Origin: Enoplolaimus lenunculus
Lineage: Eukaryota > Nematoda > Enoplea > Enoplida > Thoracostomopsidae
Assembly: GCA_030248215.1 (NCBI GenBank)
Contig: JASANG010001501.1
Coordinates: 1-64,000, forward strand
DNA: 64,000 nt
Direction: 5' to 3'
Both the position numbers and the translations under genes were made by a program. The notes beneath the pieces were generated by a model. The model did no database searches and was not told the origin of the DNA. It worked only from the letters and a program-made list of their open reading frames with translations. Positions 1 to 10,747 of the stretch are shown here, piece after piece (the first letter of the stretch is position 1; every line of letters starts with the position of its first letter).

Positions 1-97
1 CTAAGACTAAGCGAAGCAAAAAATTAGTCTAAAGCTTTTAGCTTAGTCTGTTGTAGTCCCACAGAAAAACTAGTCGCCCCTAATCTTTACATGGGCC
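1..97. mobile_element. TTAGGC-core TIR element (AATGTATAGAACAGG family), right part
   Basis: Ends CTAATCTTTACATGGGCC, the typical right end. The family starts GGCCAATGTATAGAACAGGG, has a CCTAAG-rich core, and is cut by the window edge here. Confidence 0.65.
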
Positions 98-724
98 AAA
101 TATTGGAACCTTTAGATCGTGTTGCGTTTTGGCCCGCCCCGCGTTGATTTGGGATGTGGTTGTAAATAAAGCAATGAATTCAGTCAACTTGTAATACTTG
201 AAAAATGCTAACTTACTCACAGATAGAAATAAGCGTGGGTAGGTCAAAACTGCAACACCCTGTTTATATATTCCAGCGTACACAGAATGTTTCCAGTTGC
301 ATACTTTTGTCATCAAGTGATCATCCACTCTTGATAACAATTAATGCTACCAAGAATGCATAAACTCTTCAGCAAGAGTATGCAACTCTACGGGTCCGGC
401 ATGGTACTAAGAGTACCAAACAGCATTGCGTTTTTGTCTGACCCTATTAGTTTTGGACGGGATCCAACCTGTGCGCTCCATGGAACTGTAAATAAATGTT
501 TATTTTTCCATTGATTTTGGTATCAAAAATATACAACTTAAAGAATATTTTAAGATATTATTAATATAAAAATAATCAAACAATAATAATTATTTAGGTA
601 ATTCTTTAAAATGCAAAAAATGTGTGAAATTTTCAAAAGTTAACGCAAAATTGAAACAAATTACTAATTTTAAAATATTCAGTTATTTTGAATAAGCGAA
701 AACATCTTGCAAGTTGCGAAAAAA
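98..724. other. upstream of the first exon
   Basis: Holds the foldback fragment at 293-452 and an AT-rich stretch at 480-720 before the start codon. A promoter is expected here, but no firm TATA box or CpG island is visible. Confidence 0.5.
293..452. mobile_element. foldback element, GTGATCATCCACTCTTG family
   Basis: Carries CAAGTGATCATCCACTCTTG and, beyond the centre, ACCAAACAGCATTGCGTTTTTG. This family recurs as palindromes with GCAAAAACGCAACGCGTGC ends. Confidence 0.55.
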
Positions 725-781
725 ATGATACGCGTATTGGTTGTGTTTTGCTGTCTAACGGGCCAATCTGAAAGTTTAGGA
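725..781 (+). CDS. HSPG2: perlecan exon 1: start codon and signal peptide
   Basis: The ATG at 725 follows an A-rich context and opens MIRVLVVFCCLTGQSESLG: one Arg, then a hydrophobic core (VLVVFCCL), then a small polar stretch, as in a secretory signal peptide. A consensus donor GTAAGT begins at 782, leaving phase 0. It is the only signal-peptide-like exon seen upstream of the SEA exon. The 5' UTR and promoter are not defined; 480-720 is AT-rich with no clear TATA box. Linkage to the gene rests on position and phase, so confidence is moderate. Confidence 0.6.
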
Positions 782-936
782 GTAAGTTTATTTTGTGTTT
801 TCGACGCCGCGCTGTAAACCGGACGTGGATCCTGGATTATTATGGAAGAATGGATATCTCTACCAGCCCTGCCGTGCTTAAAATGTTGCAGCTTAAATTG
901 TTTATGTGAAGCTCACAACAAAGCTTGCATATAAAT

Positions 937-1510
937 CAGGGTGCAACCGGAGCTAAAATACCGGAGTTGGAGTTGAAGGTCCACAAATTTTTGTCGGAGC
1001 CGGAATCGGAGTCAAAAGTTAAGTAAAATTGGGTCATTAATAAATTAATAACGTGTCAGCGGTTCAATTGCTCATTTGCGTATACAAATTTTTGAGTGAG
1101 TTTCGATATGCCATGATATTAGCAGTCGAAAGAAGAGAGATTTGACACAGTTGATCTTAGTCATGATATTCTTGTGTGGGTTTTGGCATTGGTTCAAACC
1201 TGTTTTTCTTTATCATGGCATTGTTTACCATTTCATCGCAACAGTTCAATTTGCAAATTTTAACAATAAAATTAGTCAACTATTTTTGAAAATAATTCAA
1301 AACGTTGCATTTCAAGAAATTGTGTAATTAAAACTTTTAAAATTACCGCAAACTATACGAACGCGGTCGGTTCAGGGCTCAAATTTTTATAAAAATACGA
1401 TAATTTTTTTTGCCAAAATTTTCGAAACCTCAGACAACAAAATGTCTACCGGAACCGGATGTCGATGTTTTGCTTGAGAAAATGTCTCAAGCTGATCTCC
1501 GGTTGAACCG
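937..1510. mobile_element. degraded CAGGGTGCAACCGG element
   Basis: A clear left end (CAGGGTGCAACCGG) with GGAGCCGGAATCGG-type repeats follows. A weak right end near 1490-1510 (CTCCGGTTGAACC) lacks a clean duplication. The middle is AT-rich and unassigned. Confidence 0.45.
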
Positions 1511-1821
1511 TCGTATTAATGGATGACAATACGACACGGATGTTAACACGAGTGAAAACTGTGAACTGTGGCCCGTGGCAGCAATTAATTACGAGTCATG
1601 TACAACTGTAAAACAGAACTGAATATTTTCTGCGTATCGCCAAGTGCAACACTCCAAATCCGGTATATCTGCAACAAAAAGTCAAACAAATGGCAAAACT
1701 TTTAAGTGAAGTTTTATGTTTTAAATCGTAAAATATTAAAAATTAAAATTTTGTGCGCAGAACCAGTGACGAATCCAGAAGTTTTACGATACGGTGGGTA
1801 TTTTTTGTGCTCCGAAAGTTA

Positions 1822-2002
1822 GCCAACGTTAGGGCCGTAACAGTAGGTTAAGCGTATTCCTAAGCCTACGGCTAAACCTAAGCGCTGCAGTAGCGTATTC
1901 GTAGGCGTAAGCCTAAGCATATGCAAATAATGTAGTCTAGAATGTAAGCCTACTCTTTTACAGACACACCAGGAACCGGGACGCCCTTAAAAGTAACATG
2001 AG
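1822..2002. mobile_element. TTAGGC-core TIR element (CCTTAAAAGTAACAT family)
   Basis: CCAACGTTAGGGCCG start, CCTAAG core, ends GCCCTTAAAAGTAACATGAG. A sister family to the AATGTATAGAACAGG elements with its own ends. Confidence 0.65.
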
Positions 2003-2167
2003 CCTGATATTTGATAGTTTCAAAGCGCGATTTTAGCAATTTTTTATATATTTTTATACGAATGTATGCCCCGAATGTCCAAAAGACAATTATGATGTAC
2101 CATGCCGTATTATTCTCTTATTTGGTTCCAAAACACATTGTGAGTTTCAAATAAATCATCTGCGCCC

Positions 2168-2326
2168 ATTTTGCTTTTTAAGGGGCGTCCAGGTCTCCGG
2201 TGGGCCTATAAAAAAGTAGGTTTAGATTCTAGATTACATTTTTTTGTTTAGGCTTACGCTTAGGCTTAGGCTTAGGCTTAGGAATACGCTTAATCATCTG
2301 TTAAGTCCTTAAAAGTAACATTGGCC
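2168..2326. mobile_element. CCTTAAAAGTAACAT-family element, inverted
   Basis: Starts near TTTTTAAGGGGCGTCCAGG, core of CTTAGG units, ends AAAAGTAACATTGGCC. Confidence 0.7.
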
Positions 2327-2490
2327 ATTATTTGGATGACAAAATTTTCAGCACAGCAGAGCTTGTAAGGAATACATCCCCAATCGTCCAAATCCTGGGT
2401 TAACCATCTTTGATAAGCCGGACAGAATTTTTAAAAGGTAAACCTGTAAACCTCAATAGAAGTGGTTACTTGTGGGCGAGTACGTCGCAG

Positions 2491-2812
2491 GGGATCCGAA
2501 TCAGAGCAGACCTGTGAAGAAAGGGATCCGAATCAGAGCAGACCTGTGAAGAAAGGGATCCGAATCAGAGCAGACCTGTGAAGAAAGGGATCCGAATCAG
2601 AGCAGACCTGTGAAGAAAGGGATCCGAATCAGAGCAGACCTGTGAAGAAAGGGATCCGAATCTGTGCAGACCTGTGAAGAAAGGAATCCGAATCAGAGCA
2701 AACCTGTGAAGAAAGGGATCCGAATCAGAGCAGACCTGTGAAGAAAGGGATCCGAATTAGAGCAGACCTGTGAGGAAAGGGATCCGAATCAGAGCAGACC
2801 TGTGATGAAACC
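2491..2812. repeat. 32-bp tandem array, 10 units
   Basis: The unit starts GGGATCCGAATCAGAGCAGA and ends CCTGTGAAGAAA. Units are nearly identical. Confidence 0.95.
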
Positions 2813-3246
2813 TTGTGAGCGAAACGTGCCAAACTTGGTCCAATTTAGCTTTAATTAATTTTTTTCAAAAGCTTAGGTTCCATGTACCCGTTGGTTTGGG
2901 GAATACTCTCTTATCGATACGGACTTCTCCTAGTGCGAAGTTCACGTTATATAAGTAAGGCAGGCTTGTCATAGTTTGTCACAAGTTGATTCGACGTCAA
3001 CGATAAAATTTGGGCTCGCATATTGAGCGCACAGACAAAACTCGATTGTCAAATAACATTGACTTACAAGTAACGCCGCTGCCGACCCTTGGGGGACCAT
3101 CTTAGCGAACCAAAAAATTTTCGCTGACCACGAACCTGTTTTGAGGGTAAAGCCCGACTATACCAACGCCGACCCAAGGTATAAGGTGAACACCGGTCAG
3201 TTCCGGTTTTATTTAGTTATATTTATTTATTGTTGTTTATTTTTAG

Positions 3247-3361
3247 ATGCTCGAAACATTACATATGCGGATGTCACCAGCCCGACACCGGAACAATTTG
3301 GTTCAATTCCAACATCAACAATCGATCAATGACGTGGTTGATAACGTTGTAATACCGTATG
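3247..3361 (+). CDS. HSPG2: possible perlecan exon 2, linker before SEA
   Basis: A good acceptor (pyrimidine run ending TTTTTAG at 3246) is followed by 115 open bases ending at a usable donor (G|GTAATT at 3362). Read in phase 0 it leaves phase 1, which joins the phase-0 donor of exon 1 to the phase-1 acceptor of the SEA exon. The peptide starts MLETLHMRMSPARHRNN and ends INDVVDNVVIPY. A second frame (ARNITYADVTSPTPEQFGSI...) looks more like a linker but hits a stop without a good donor. The exon is plausible from phase logic alone. Confidence 0.42.
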
Positions 3362-3399
3362 GTAATTTTGGACAATGGCTGGGTTGCAGAAACATGACA

Positions 3400-3732
3400 T
3401 AATGTTGGCTTAAAGTCGACATTTTAGCTAATGTTGACTTAAAGTCGACATTTTAGCTAATGTTGACTTAAAGTCGACATTTTAGCTAATGTTGACTTAA
3501 AGTCGACATTTTAGCCAATGTTGGCTTAAAGTCGACATTTTAGCTAATGTTGACTTAAAGTCGACATTTTAGCTAATGTTGACTTAAAGTCGACATTTTA
3601 GCTAATGCTCACTTAAAGTCGACATTTTAGCTAATGTTGACTTAAAGTCGACATTTTAGCTAATGCTGACTTAAAGTCGACATTTTAGCTAATGTTGACT
3701 TAAAGTCGACATTTTAGCTAATGTTGACTTAA
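3400..3732. repeat. 29-bp tandem array with GTCGAC in each unit
   Basis: About 11.5 units of TTGACTTAAAGTCGACATTT type, each containing the palindrome GTCGAC. It begins 39 bases after the possible exon 2. Confidence 0.95.
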
Positions 3733-3734
3733 AA

Positions 3735-3905
3735 AGCATATTCGTAAGCCAGGCCTAACTAAAGGTCTAAGCGTAAGATTGACCATAATCCTTAGTCTAA
3801 GCCTAAGCCTAAGCGTAACCCAATCAAAAAACTAGTCAAAAATTACAGCTTGCTCTTTTCTAGTCCCGTAGAAAAACGTTTCGCCACTGATCTTTACATG
3901 GGCTA
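3735..3905. mobile_element. AATGTATAGAACAGG-family element, 5' truncated
   Basis: GCATATTCGTAAGCC core start, CCTAAG units, TTACATGGGC right end. Confidence 0.65.
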
Positions 3906-4639
3906 AATTTTTTTTAAGATTTTGGATGAATGCTAAAGCATCAAACACCTAATACCGAACAGAAGTTCAATTGCGGCAGAAATTAAATATTTCGATTTTT
4001 ACAACCTGGATACTTATCAAAATTATTTGAAATATTTATCAAATTTTAAATCATTGAAGTGTAAGCATTCAGTTTTATAACTTTTGCTATTCTTCAAATC
4101 GTTTACAAATATTATTCCAAAATTGATAAGATTTTTTTGGTTGCAGTCTAAAACTTCGGTATACCTTGCCATTCTCACAATCGGATTTGGCTGTGATCTT
4201 GTGTGTTTTCTGTGGACGTTATCAGATCAACTAAATGTGCTGTGCTAGAAATCCTATAAAATTAATTTCAAAAGGCGGAAAAAGCAGTGGCTGATCAAAA
4301 AATTTTAACGGCGGTGTACTAGTGACTATCACGCTGATTGAATTTTACTAAGGTAATTTTTCAACGAGGATCAATGCAAAATTAATTCTTAAATATGTAC
4401 AAATCACGCAAAATTGAAAATTTGTAAGGTAGAAACTTTACCAATTTTTCAACAAAAATTTCCTGATGGGGCGCGTGCCGGCTTCTATACTTTCCCATAA
4501 AAAATATAATTTTTTCGACCAGAACCAGTATGCAGCCAATCACACTGGATACATATCAGCTGTTTCAATCACCTGACTAGACTCTTAAAAACAGTACAGA
4601 CTTAAAATTGTGTATTTATGACATAAATTAAGTTTATTT

Positions 4640-5458
4640 TAGCAAAAAAAACATTTGATTTTGAGACTTTTTAGCAATTTTGTTCTAAAATAACAAGAAA
4701 ATATTTTGATTTTTGAGAATTTTTAGAAATGTTGTGCTAAAATAACAAGAAAATATTTTGATTTTGAGACTTTTTAGCAATTTTGTTCCGAAATAACAAG
4801 AATATATTTTGATTTTGAGAATTTTTAGAAATTTTGTTCTGAAATAACAAGAAAATATTTTGATTTTGAGAATTTTTAGAAATTTTGTTCTGAAATAACA
4901 AGAAAATATTTTGATTTTGAGATTTTTTAGAAATTTTGTTCTGAAATAACAAAATATATTTTGATTTTGAGAATTTTTAGCAATTTTGTTCTGAAATAAC
5001 AAGAATATATTTTAATTTTGAGAATTTTTAGAAATTTTGTTCTGAAATAACAAGAATATATTTTAATTTTGAGAATTTTTAGAAATTTTGTTCTGAAATT
5101 ACAAGAAAATATATTGATTTTGAGAATTTTTAGAAATTTTGTTCTGAAATTACAAGAAAATATATTGATTTTGAGAATTTTTAGAAATTTTGTTCTGAAA
5201 TAACAAGAAAATATTTTGATTTTGAGAATTTTTGGAAATTTTGTTCTGAAATTACAAGAAAATATATTGATTTTGAGAATTTTTAGAAATTTTGTTCTGA
5301 AATAACAAGAAAATATTTTGATTTTGAGAATTTTTAGAAATTTTGATCTGAAATAATAAGAAAATATTTTGATTTTGAGAATTTTTAGAAATTTTGTTCT
5401 GAAATAACAAAAAAACTTTTGATTTTGAGAATTTTAAGAAATTTTGTTCTGAAATATT
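4640..5458. repeat. 51-bp AT-rich tandem array, about 16 units
   Basis: The unit contains AACAAGAAAATATTTTGATT and AGAATTTTTAGAAATTTTG. On the minus strand it gives low-complexity false frames. Confidence 0.95.
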
Positions 5459-5689
5459 TGTTTATCTTTAATATTTGCTTGAAAATTAATAGCGTTTGTG
5501 TTTTTAAATGTCTTAAATTTGTTACCTGGTTCGTAGAGATATGATTTAAGACAAATTTTGACAAAAATCGTTATTTTTCTTAAAGTTACGCAGCTATAAC
5601 TAAAAATGGTGATATTTTATTAAGCATATTTATTGAAGATATAATTAAATTGCAGAACGTTGAAACACAAAACATTAAAACATCATTCA

Positions 5690-5943
5690 TACACTGTACA
5701 TTCCAGTGAATTGATTTTAACTCAGAATGAGTTGAATGACTCAGTCTGAGTTAGGACTATCAGTACTCACAATTGTGAGTTCATTCAACTCATTGTAGCT
5801 TAATTCATCAACTCCCAAGAGTCAACTAACTCAAAGTGAGAATCAACTCAACTCAGAGTGAGCTAAAGTTTACTGTCATTAACTCAGAAATAACTAACTT
5901 TTCGTCTGAGTTGATTAATTAACTCATTGGAATTTACAGTGTA
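5690..5943. mobile_element. CACTGTAAAT MITE, copy 1
   Basis: Ends CACTGTACATTCCAGTG and GGAATTTACAGTG with TA on both sides. The interior is made of GAGTTGA/TCAACTC motifs. This family has about 20 copies in the window, of about 250 bp each. Confidence 0.85.
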
Positions 5944-6660
5944 CGTGCAAGATTTTGCAGCAAGAACAGGCTGCTGCAATTGCATGATTTGGCGTCTATT
6001 TCCAACTGTGGCTCACACGTACTATTTACAATGAGAAGTTGAAACTGCGACTTGGAGCTACAAGTTTAATATTGGATTCTTAAACAAAACTTACAGCTGC
6101 AAGTTGTCAGTGCAAAAACTTCTACATGTTAATAGCAACTGCAAATTCACGTACAAATTGCAGCATCCCTTGCACACATTGACGATTTGAGAACGGTGGT
6201 TTGTGAGCTGATGTCATATGACATTCGAGGTTTGTCCGTTGACCCTATATAAAAGTTAGAATTTTAACATTGACGTCGAATCAACACGGGACAAACCGAG
6301 TCCCGCCTGCCCCGCTTATACAGTGAACCCCGCACTAGTTGCAACTGCATATTCACGTACAAATTGCATGTGCAAGTTATCGCTGCAACAACTAGCATGT
6401 GTGAATGCGGGTTTAATGGAAATCTTAGGGTAAAAATAATTTCAGAGCTTCACAGTGTCAAGACCCGCTTGCGTGTTAATAGGGGACTACCACTGTTTCG
6501 GTGTTTACGGGGTGGGAGCTAAGAACGACGCTGCATCGTAGTTGATAACACAACTGTCAAAAGTGTTATTGTAATATGCATGCACTTGATCCCCAAGGGT
6601 TTGTTAATATGTTATTTTTTAATTATATTTCACGAACATTAAAAATATATTCTATATATT

Positions 6661-7153
6661 GTAGTGACCCGAACAAAGAGGGGGGACTGTTATTTATTTG
6701 GCCTCTCCATAGAGTACCCACCCTTGTTATTCGGTTACGGACTGTTATTTATTTTTAACCCACGCTCGGCCACCCTTCGTTACTGATATGTATCCGGTAC
6801 TGCAACTATCCTTTGAATTAAGCATTTATTTGTCTTGTGTCAATAGCTTGAGCGATCATGCAAGGTTATACTTAGGAATTTACTTTCAAAATTTAAGTAC
6901 GCCTTAAAGTTTCGAACTCAATTTTATTTGGTCCCACAGTCATTTATGCACTACAATTCGAACTCAACTTTATTTACGCCTGGAGTTATTTATGCAGTAC
7001 AATTATTGACAATTGAGATCTATGGACTCTAATTAGGGTTTAAGGAGTCTATCCGCTTACGGACTCTTATTATGGATACGGACTCCTATTGATTGGGACT
7101 CAAAATGGGGGACCCCTCGTATTATGCCACACACTCTTATTCGGGTCACTACA
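6661..7153. mobile_element. TGTAGTGACCC TIR element, copy 1
   Basis: About 490 bp: left end GTAGTGACCCGAACAAAG, right end CTTATTCGGGTCACTAC, inverted copies. It contains GGACTCTATCC-type repeats near the right. Confidence 0.8.
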
Positions 7154-7419
7154 GTATAACCTGTAAACATACATTGCCGTACCCTCAAACTCCATATTGT
7201 ATATCGTACCTCAAACCGTAATTTCGACGCTTGTTTAAATATTGGTACATAAATGTGTGTGAGTCCAGTATTTATTATATGTAAACAACTGTATATGGAT
7301 AACAAAATGTGGATGCTAATTATGACATTAATGCTATTAACCGGGACAAGCAATGCACAACTGATCGTTTCACGTTCGCTTCGTTTCAGTACTGAAGGTG
7401 CATTTTGATTTATTGTCAC

Positions 7420-7672
7420 ACTGTAAATTTCAGTGAGTTAATTTTAACTCAGAATGAGTTGAATCACTCAGTCTGATTTAGGACTATCAGAACTCAGAAT
7501 TTCGAGTTGATTCAATTCATTCTGAGTTAACTAAATAACTCATCCAGAGTCAACTCAACTCAGAGTGAGAATCAATTCAACTCCGAGTGAGTTATTGTTT
7601 ACTGATATCAATTCAGAAATAAGCAACTCGTTAGCTGAATTGATCAATCAACTTATTAGAATTTACAGTGCA
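7420..7672. mobile_element. CACTGTAAAT MITE, copy 2
   Basis: Both ends present (CACTGTAAATTTCAGTGAG, GAATTTACAGTG). Confidence 0.85.
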
Positions 7673-7678
7673 GGCGTA

Positions 7679-8215
7679 AAAGCCACCAAACAGGAATACA
7701 CAACCAAAAGTTTTAAGATTATTTAGCAAATTCAGTTTGACTCGTTTCGCTTGCGAGCTTTTGAACTGATTACTTTTAGTGTATTTTATTGAGAATCATG
7801 GCCAATGTATAGAACAGAGCCGTAACAGTTGTACACTGCAAAAAATGATGAGTAAAATTGATTCTCTCCGAAACAGGTTTTTTCGAACTACACAAACTGA
7901 GCCTAACTCAACCGAGTCACTCAGTGAATCGAATTTGACTCTGGCGGAGACGAATTTGACTCTGGCGGAGTTGAATTTGACTCAATTTGTGTAGTCCGGA
8001 AAAGTCTGTTTTGGAGAGAGTCAATTTGACTCACCATTTTTTGTTGTGATATAAGCCACCGAATAGGAACACACAACCAAATGTTTCAATTAAGATTATT
8101 TAGAAAATTCAGTGTGACTCGTTTCGCTTGCAAGCTTTTGAACTGATTAATTTTAGGGAATTTCATTGAGAATTATGGCCAATGTATAGAACAGAGCCAT
8201 AACAGTAGTTTAAAC
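7679..8215. repeat. 155-bp direct repeats flanking a palindromic MITE
   Basis: 7679-7832 and 8051-8215 are about 90% alike (GTGACTCGTTTCGCTTGC and AATGTATAGAACAGAGCC are shared). Confidence 0.8.
7834..8049. mobile_element. palindromic CACTGCAAAA MITE, copy 1
   Basis: A foldback of about 215 bp: GAGTCAAATTGACTC-type motifs run inward from both ends, and the arms meet near 7925. It is flanked by two 155-bp direct repeats (7679-7832, 8051-8215). Confidence 0.85.
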
Positions 8216-8586
8216 GTATTCTTACACCTAAGCCTAAGCGTAGGAGTAACAATGAACTTATATCTAAGGCTAAGCATAAAAGAAAAGCGTAAGCAAAAAT
8301 AGTGTAAAACTTAAGCTTACACTGCAAAAAAAGGTGAGTCAAATTGACTCTCTCTCCGAAGTAGGTTTTTCGGACTACACAAGCTGAGACAAATTCGCGT
8401 CCGCAAGAGTCAAATTCGACTCACCCAAGTCGCTCAGAGACTTGAATTTGACTGTGATGGAATCGAATTTGACTCAATTTGTGTAGTCCCGTAGTACCTA
8501 TTTCGGACAGGGACAATTTGACTCACCATTTTTTGCTGTGTACTCTATTGCAATATCACAAAAAACGTTCCGCCAATACATGGGCC
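8177..8586. mobile_element. AATGTATAGAACAGG-family element split by a MITE
   Basis: Starts GGCCAATGTATAGAACAGAG, ends AATACATGGGCC; interrupted by the palindromic MITE at 8324-8540. Confidence 0.75.
8324..8540. mobile_element. palindromic CACTGCAAAA MITE, copy 2, nested
   Basis: Same family, with TA on both sides, as for Tc1/mariner-type MITEs. It splits the TTAGGC-core element at 8177-8586 between CTTAAGCT and CTCTATTG. Confidence 0.85.
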
Positions 8587-8947
8587 GTTCATTGAGAACT
8601 ATGATCGTAAGCAACCGAGCAATAATTGGCTAATTCTTGTAAAATATTTTGGTCTGTCACCCACTGATGAATGCAAAAGGTACAGGTATAAGACACAAAG
8701 TGTTAGCCGTAGACCCAAGTTAGTCAATATAACTCTGAATGGCTTTTAGCTAGTAACTCAGACAGTTTTGCAATAACTGAGCAAATATGAATCCATATCC
8801 TATTTTATTACTAATAATTGTTGTGTAGGGTCAATACAATAAATTATCAACCCAAATGTAAAAGTTGTTCAAATTTTTTCAAACTTTGAAATATAAGAAA
8901 AAAATTTTTTTAGATCAAATCTAATATTTTGTTTTCTAATATTTTAG

Positions 8948-9143
8948 CTTTCTTCCGTGTTCAACTCAAACTCATACCTGGCTCAATCTCAACCGAAGGA
9001 TCCGGTTCAATGGTTAACGTGGCGATGCTAACAAACACGGACTCAGAAGCGTTTAAAAACGTTTCTGGGTTAATTCGGGAACATTTGGATCAGTTATTTA
9101 CTAATATTGACGGAGAACAGTATACAACTGTGTTACAATTTTT
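8948..9143 (+). CDS. HSPG2: perlecan SEA domain, first half
   Basis: The exon enters in phase 1 after ATATTTTAG and leaves in phase 2 at a GTAAGT donor. It encodes FFRVQLKLIPGSISTEGSGS, then a helix-like stretch (DSEAFKNVSGLIREHLDQLF) and a strand ending YTTVLQF. This matches the first half of a SEA domain: beta strand, then helix with the pattern F..vs..i...l. SEA sits at the N-terminus of vertebrate perlecan domain I. An SG dipeptide beside an acidic residue (EGSGS) could carry a glycosaminoglycan chain, but the repeated SGD motif of vertebrates is not visible. Confidence 0.85.
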
Positions 9144-9149
9144 GTAAGT

Positions 9150-9283
9150 TATTTTAAGACACCTTTAATAATGATAAATTTATTTTAAGACACCTGTATT
9201 AATGATAAATTTATTTTAGGACAACTTTATTAATGATAAATTTAGTTTAGGACAACTTTATTAATGATAAATATATTTTGTAA
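9150..9283. repeat. short tandem array after SEA exon 1
   Basis: Four units of about 36 bases (TTTATTAATGATAAATTTA with GACACCT/GACAACT), starting at the exon donor. Confidence 0.85.
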
Positions 9284-9721
9284 GACCAAGGTTCATATTG
9301 TCAAATGTGTATAGCAACTCATCAGTTAATAATAGGTTTTCAAACTCATTAACTATTGTAATTGGTGAAGTCAATATCGGAAAAAGAGTAGACCAAGTCA
9401 AGCACGAACAAAATGTGTTGAATTTCGATCATCAACATTCACTGAATCGAAAGTTACAAGACCTATTATCAACTGGTAATAGTGGCTACACATATTTGAG
9501 AATACGGGCAGGGTTTAGTGTTTTTTGAAAAATTAAAATTAATCTAAAGAAAATTCTATTGTTACATATTTAGTAAATAAGATATATTAATATATTTCCG
9601 TTGAAATGTTTTGATCTAAAGCCGATTGAATATGGTTATTTTGTATTAAGTATCAATATCGATAATGTTCGAACACTTGCGATACAGAATTTGGGCAACA
9701 TACCAGCTAATTTGAGTACTT

Positions 9722-10214
9722 CACTGTAAATTTCAATGAGTTGATTTATCAACTCAAATCGACAATCAGTTATTTCTGGTTATTTTTGAGTTAATAATAA
9801 GAAACATCAAGTCGCGCTGAGCTGTTTTAATTCCGGGTGAGTTGAATTATTAACTCAATATTAGTGCAATCAATTCTGAATTCAAAGTTCTCAAAGACCT
9901 TGTCAGTCTAGGTAGGAACCGGGGCATCAGACCTTTTACTAAGCAGCTGGAAAAGCGGCCTAGAGCGGGGATCGAACTCTTAGCCTATGGATCCTTAAGC
10001 GAGCACTCTACCACTGCGCCACGTAACCCGCCTCTCCAACTGCATTTTTCATCGACTATATGTGTCGACCGTACAACGCAATGTGCATTGCATTTATTGC
10101 ATATGCACCAGCACAAGCATATCTCACATGCTTACAGACCTAATTCACAGCTCAGACGTCTGAGTGAATTCAACTCAATCTGAGTTAAAATCAAATCACT
10201 GAAATTCACAGTGT
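9722..10214. mobile_element. CACTGTAAAT MITE, copy 3, split by a SINE
   Basis: Both ends present; the centre is interrupted by the family 2 SINE at 9903-10035 plus adjoining sequence. Confidence 0.75.
9903..10035 (-). mobile_element. tRNA-derived SINE (family 2), copy 1, inside a MITE
   Basis: On the minus strand: TGGCGCAGTGGTAGAGTGC (A box) and AGTTCGATCCC (B box), then a tail ending GGTTCCTACC. It interrupts the CACTG MITE at 9722-10214, so it inserted later. Confidence 0.6.
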
Positions 10215-10577
10215 TGCAACTATTTATATATCAACAGAAGAAATATTGTACAATTAGTGAAAAGATTCATAGTTTCTAACCAGGGAAAACTGCATAAAAT
10301 GTAACAATGGAAAAACTTGGCCAGCGAACGAAACGAGAAGCCGAACGCCATTTTAGTGCAAAAGCCTTCATACAAAATCTTGGATTTGATTATTGCTCGA
10401 GGGCATAGCCTGTAGCCAGCTCACCTTGCAAGAGGCTTAACATTTTTTACGAGGTATATACAAGGGTTTTTGATGACTTACAACCAAGGTTGAAAATTTT
10501 CTAACGGGTGGATGCGAAATTCTCCCAGGATGGAGAGAGTTAAATATCACTGAACAGAAATTCAAATTTAAATTTAG

Positions 10578-10747
10578 AACATTTCAACAACACAATGCAC
10601 TGGTCGCCATAGCGGACATCGGGTCATTCAACAACGTTAACTCGAGCCAAATTTACCGAGCACTTAGCGAAGGATTGAGCTCAAACCCGTTGAAAGTTGC
10701 ACAATTTCGCGTTGATTCGCGGCTGTTATCATTTGAACAAGTTTCAG
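10578..10747 (+). CDS. HSPG2: perlecan SEA domain, second half
   Basis: The acceptor AAATTTAG precedes an exon entering in phase 2. It completes the Leu codon of the previous exon and continues TFQQHNALVAIADIGSFNNV, then SSQIYRALSEGLSSNPL and KVAQFRVDSRLLSFEQ. This is the expected strand-helix-strand second half of SEA, comparable in position to human FVELDVGSEGNADGAQIQEM. The GSVVV self-cleavage motif of mucin SEA domains is absent, as is usual in perlecan. The donor is CAG|GTTTTT at 10748 (phase 1). An alternative donor GTTTCA at 10741 would leave phase 0 and not fit the next exon. Confidence 0.85.

Larger units (their letters stand above)
782..3246 (+). other. intron 1
   Basis: Contains a degraded CAGGGTG element, two TTAGGC-core elements, the 32-bp array and, at 2930-3070, a piece of the GTTCACGTTATA family. 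No further exon seen. Confidence 0.5.
3362..8947 (+). other. intron 2, repeat-filled
   Basis: Holds the 29-bp and 51-bp arrays, several MITEs, a TGTAGTGACCC element and, at about 5940-6430, a foldback with CACGTACAAATTGCA ends related to one at 39719-40016. Stretches 3910-4640 and 8590-8940 show nothing recognisable. Confidence 0.5.
9144..10577 (+). other. intron within the SEA domain
   Basis: Holds a short array, a CACTG MITE with a nested SINE, and at 10404-10530 a decayed GCCAGCTCACCTTGC element. 9300-9700 is unassigned. Confidence 0.5.

Noticed and set aside
4685-5002. Minus-strand frames of 71-105 residues rich in Lys, Asn and Phe
   Set aside because: They are translations of the 51-bp AT-rich array and carry no domain.
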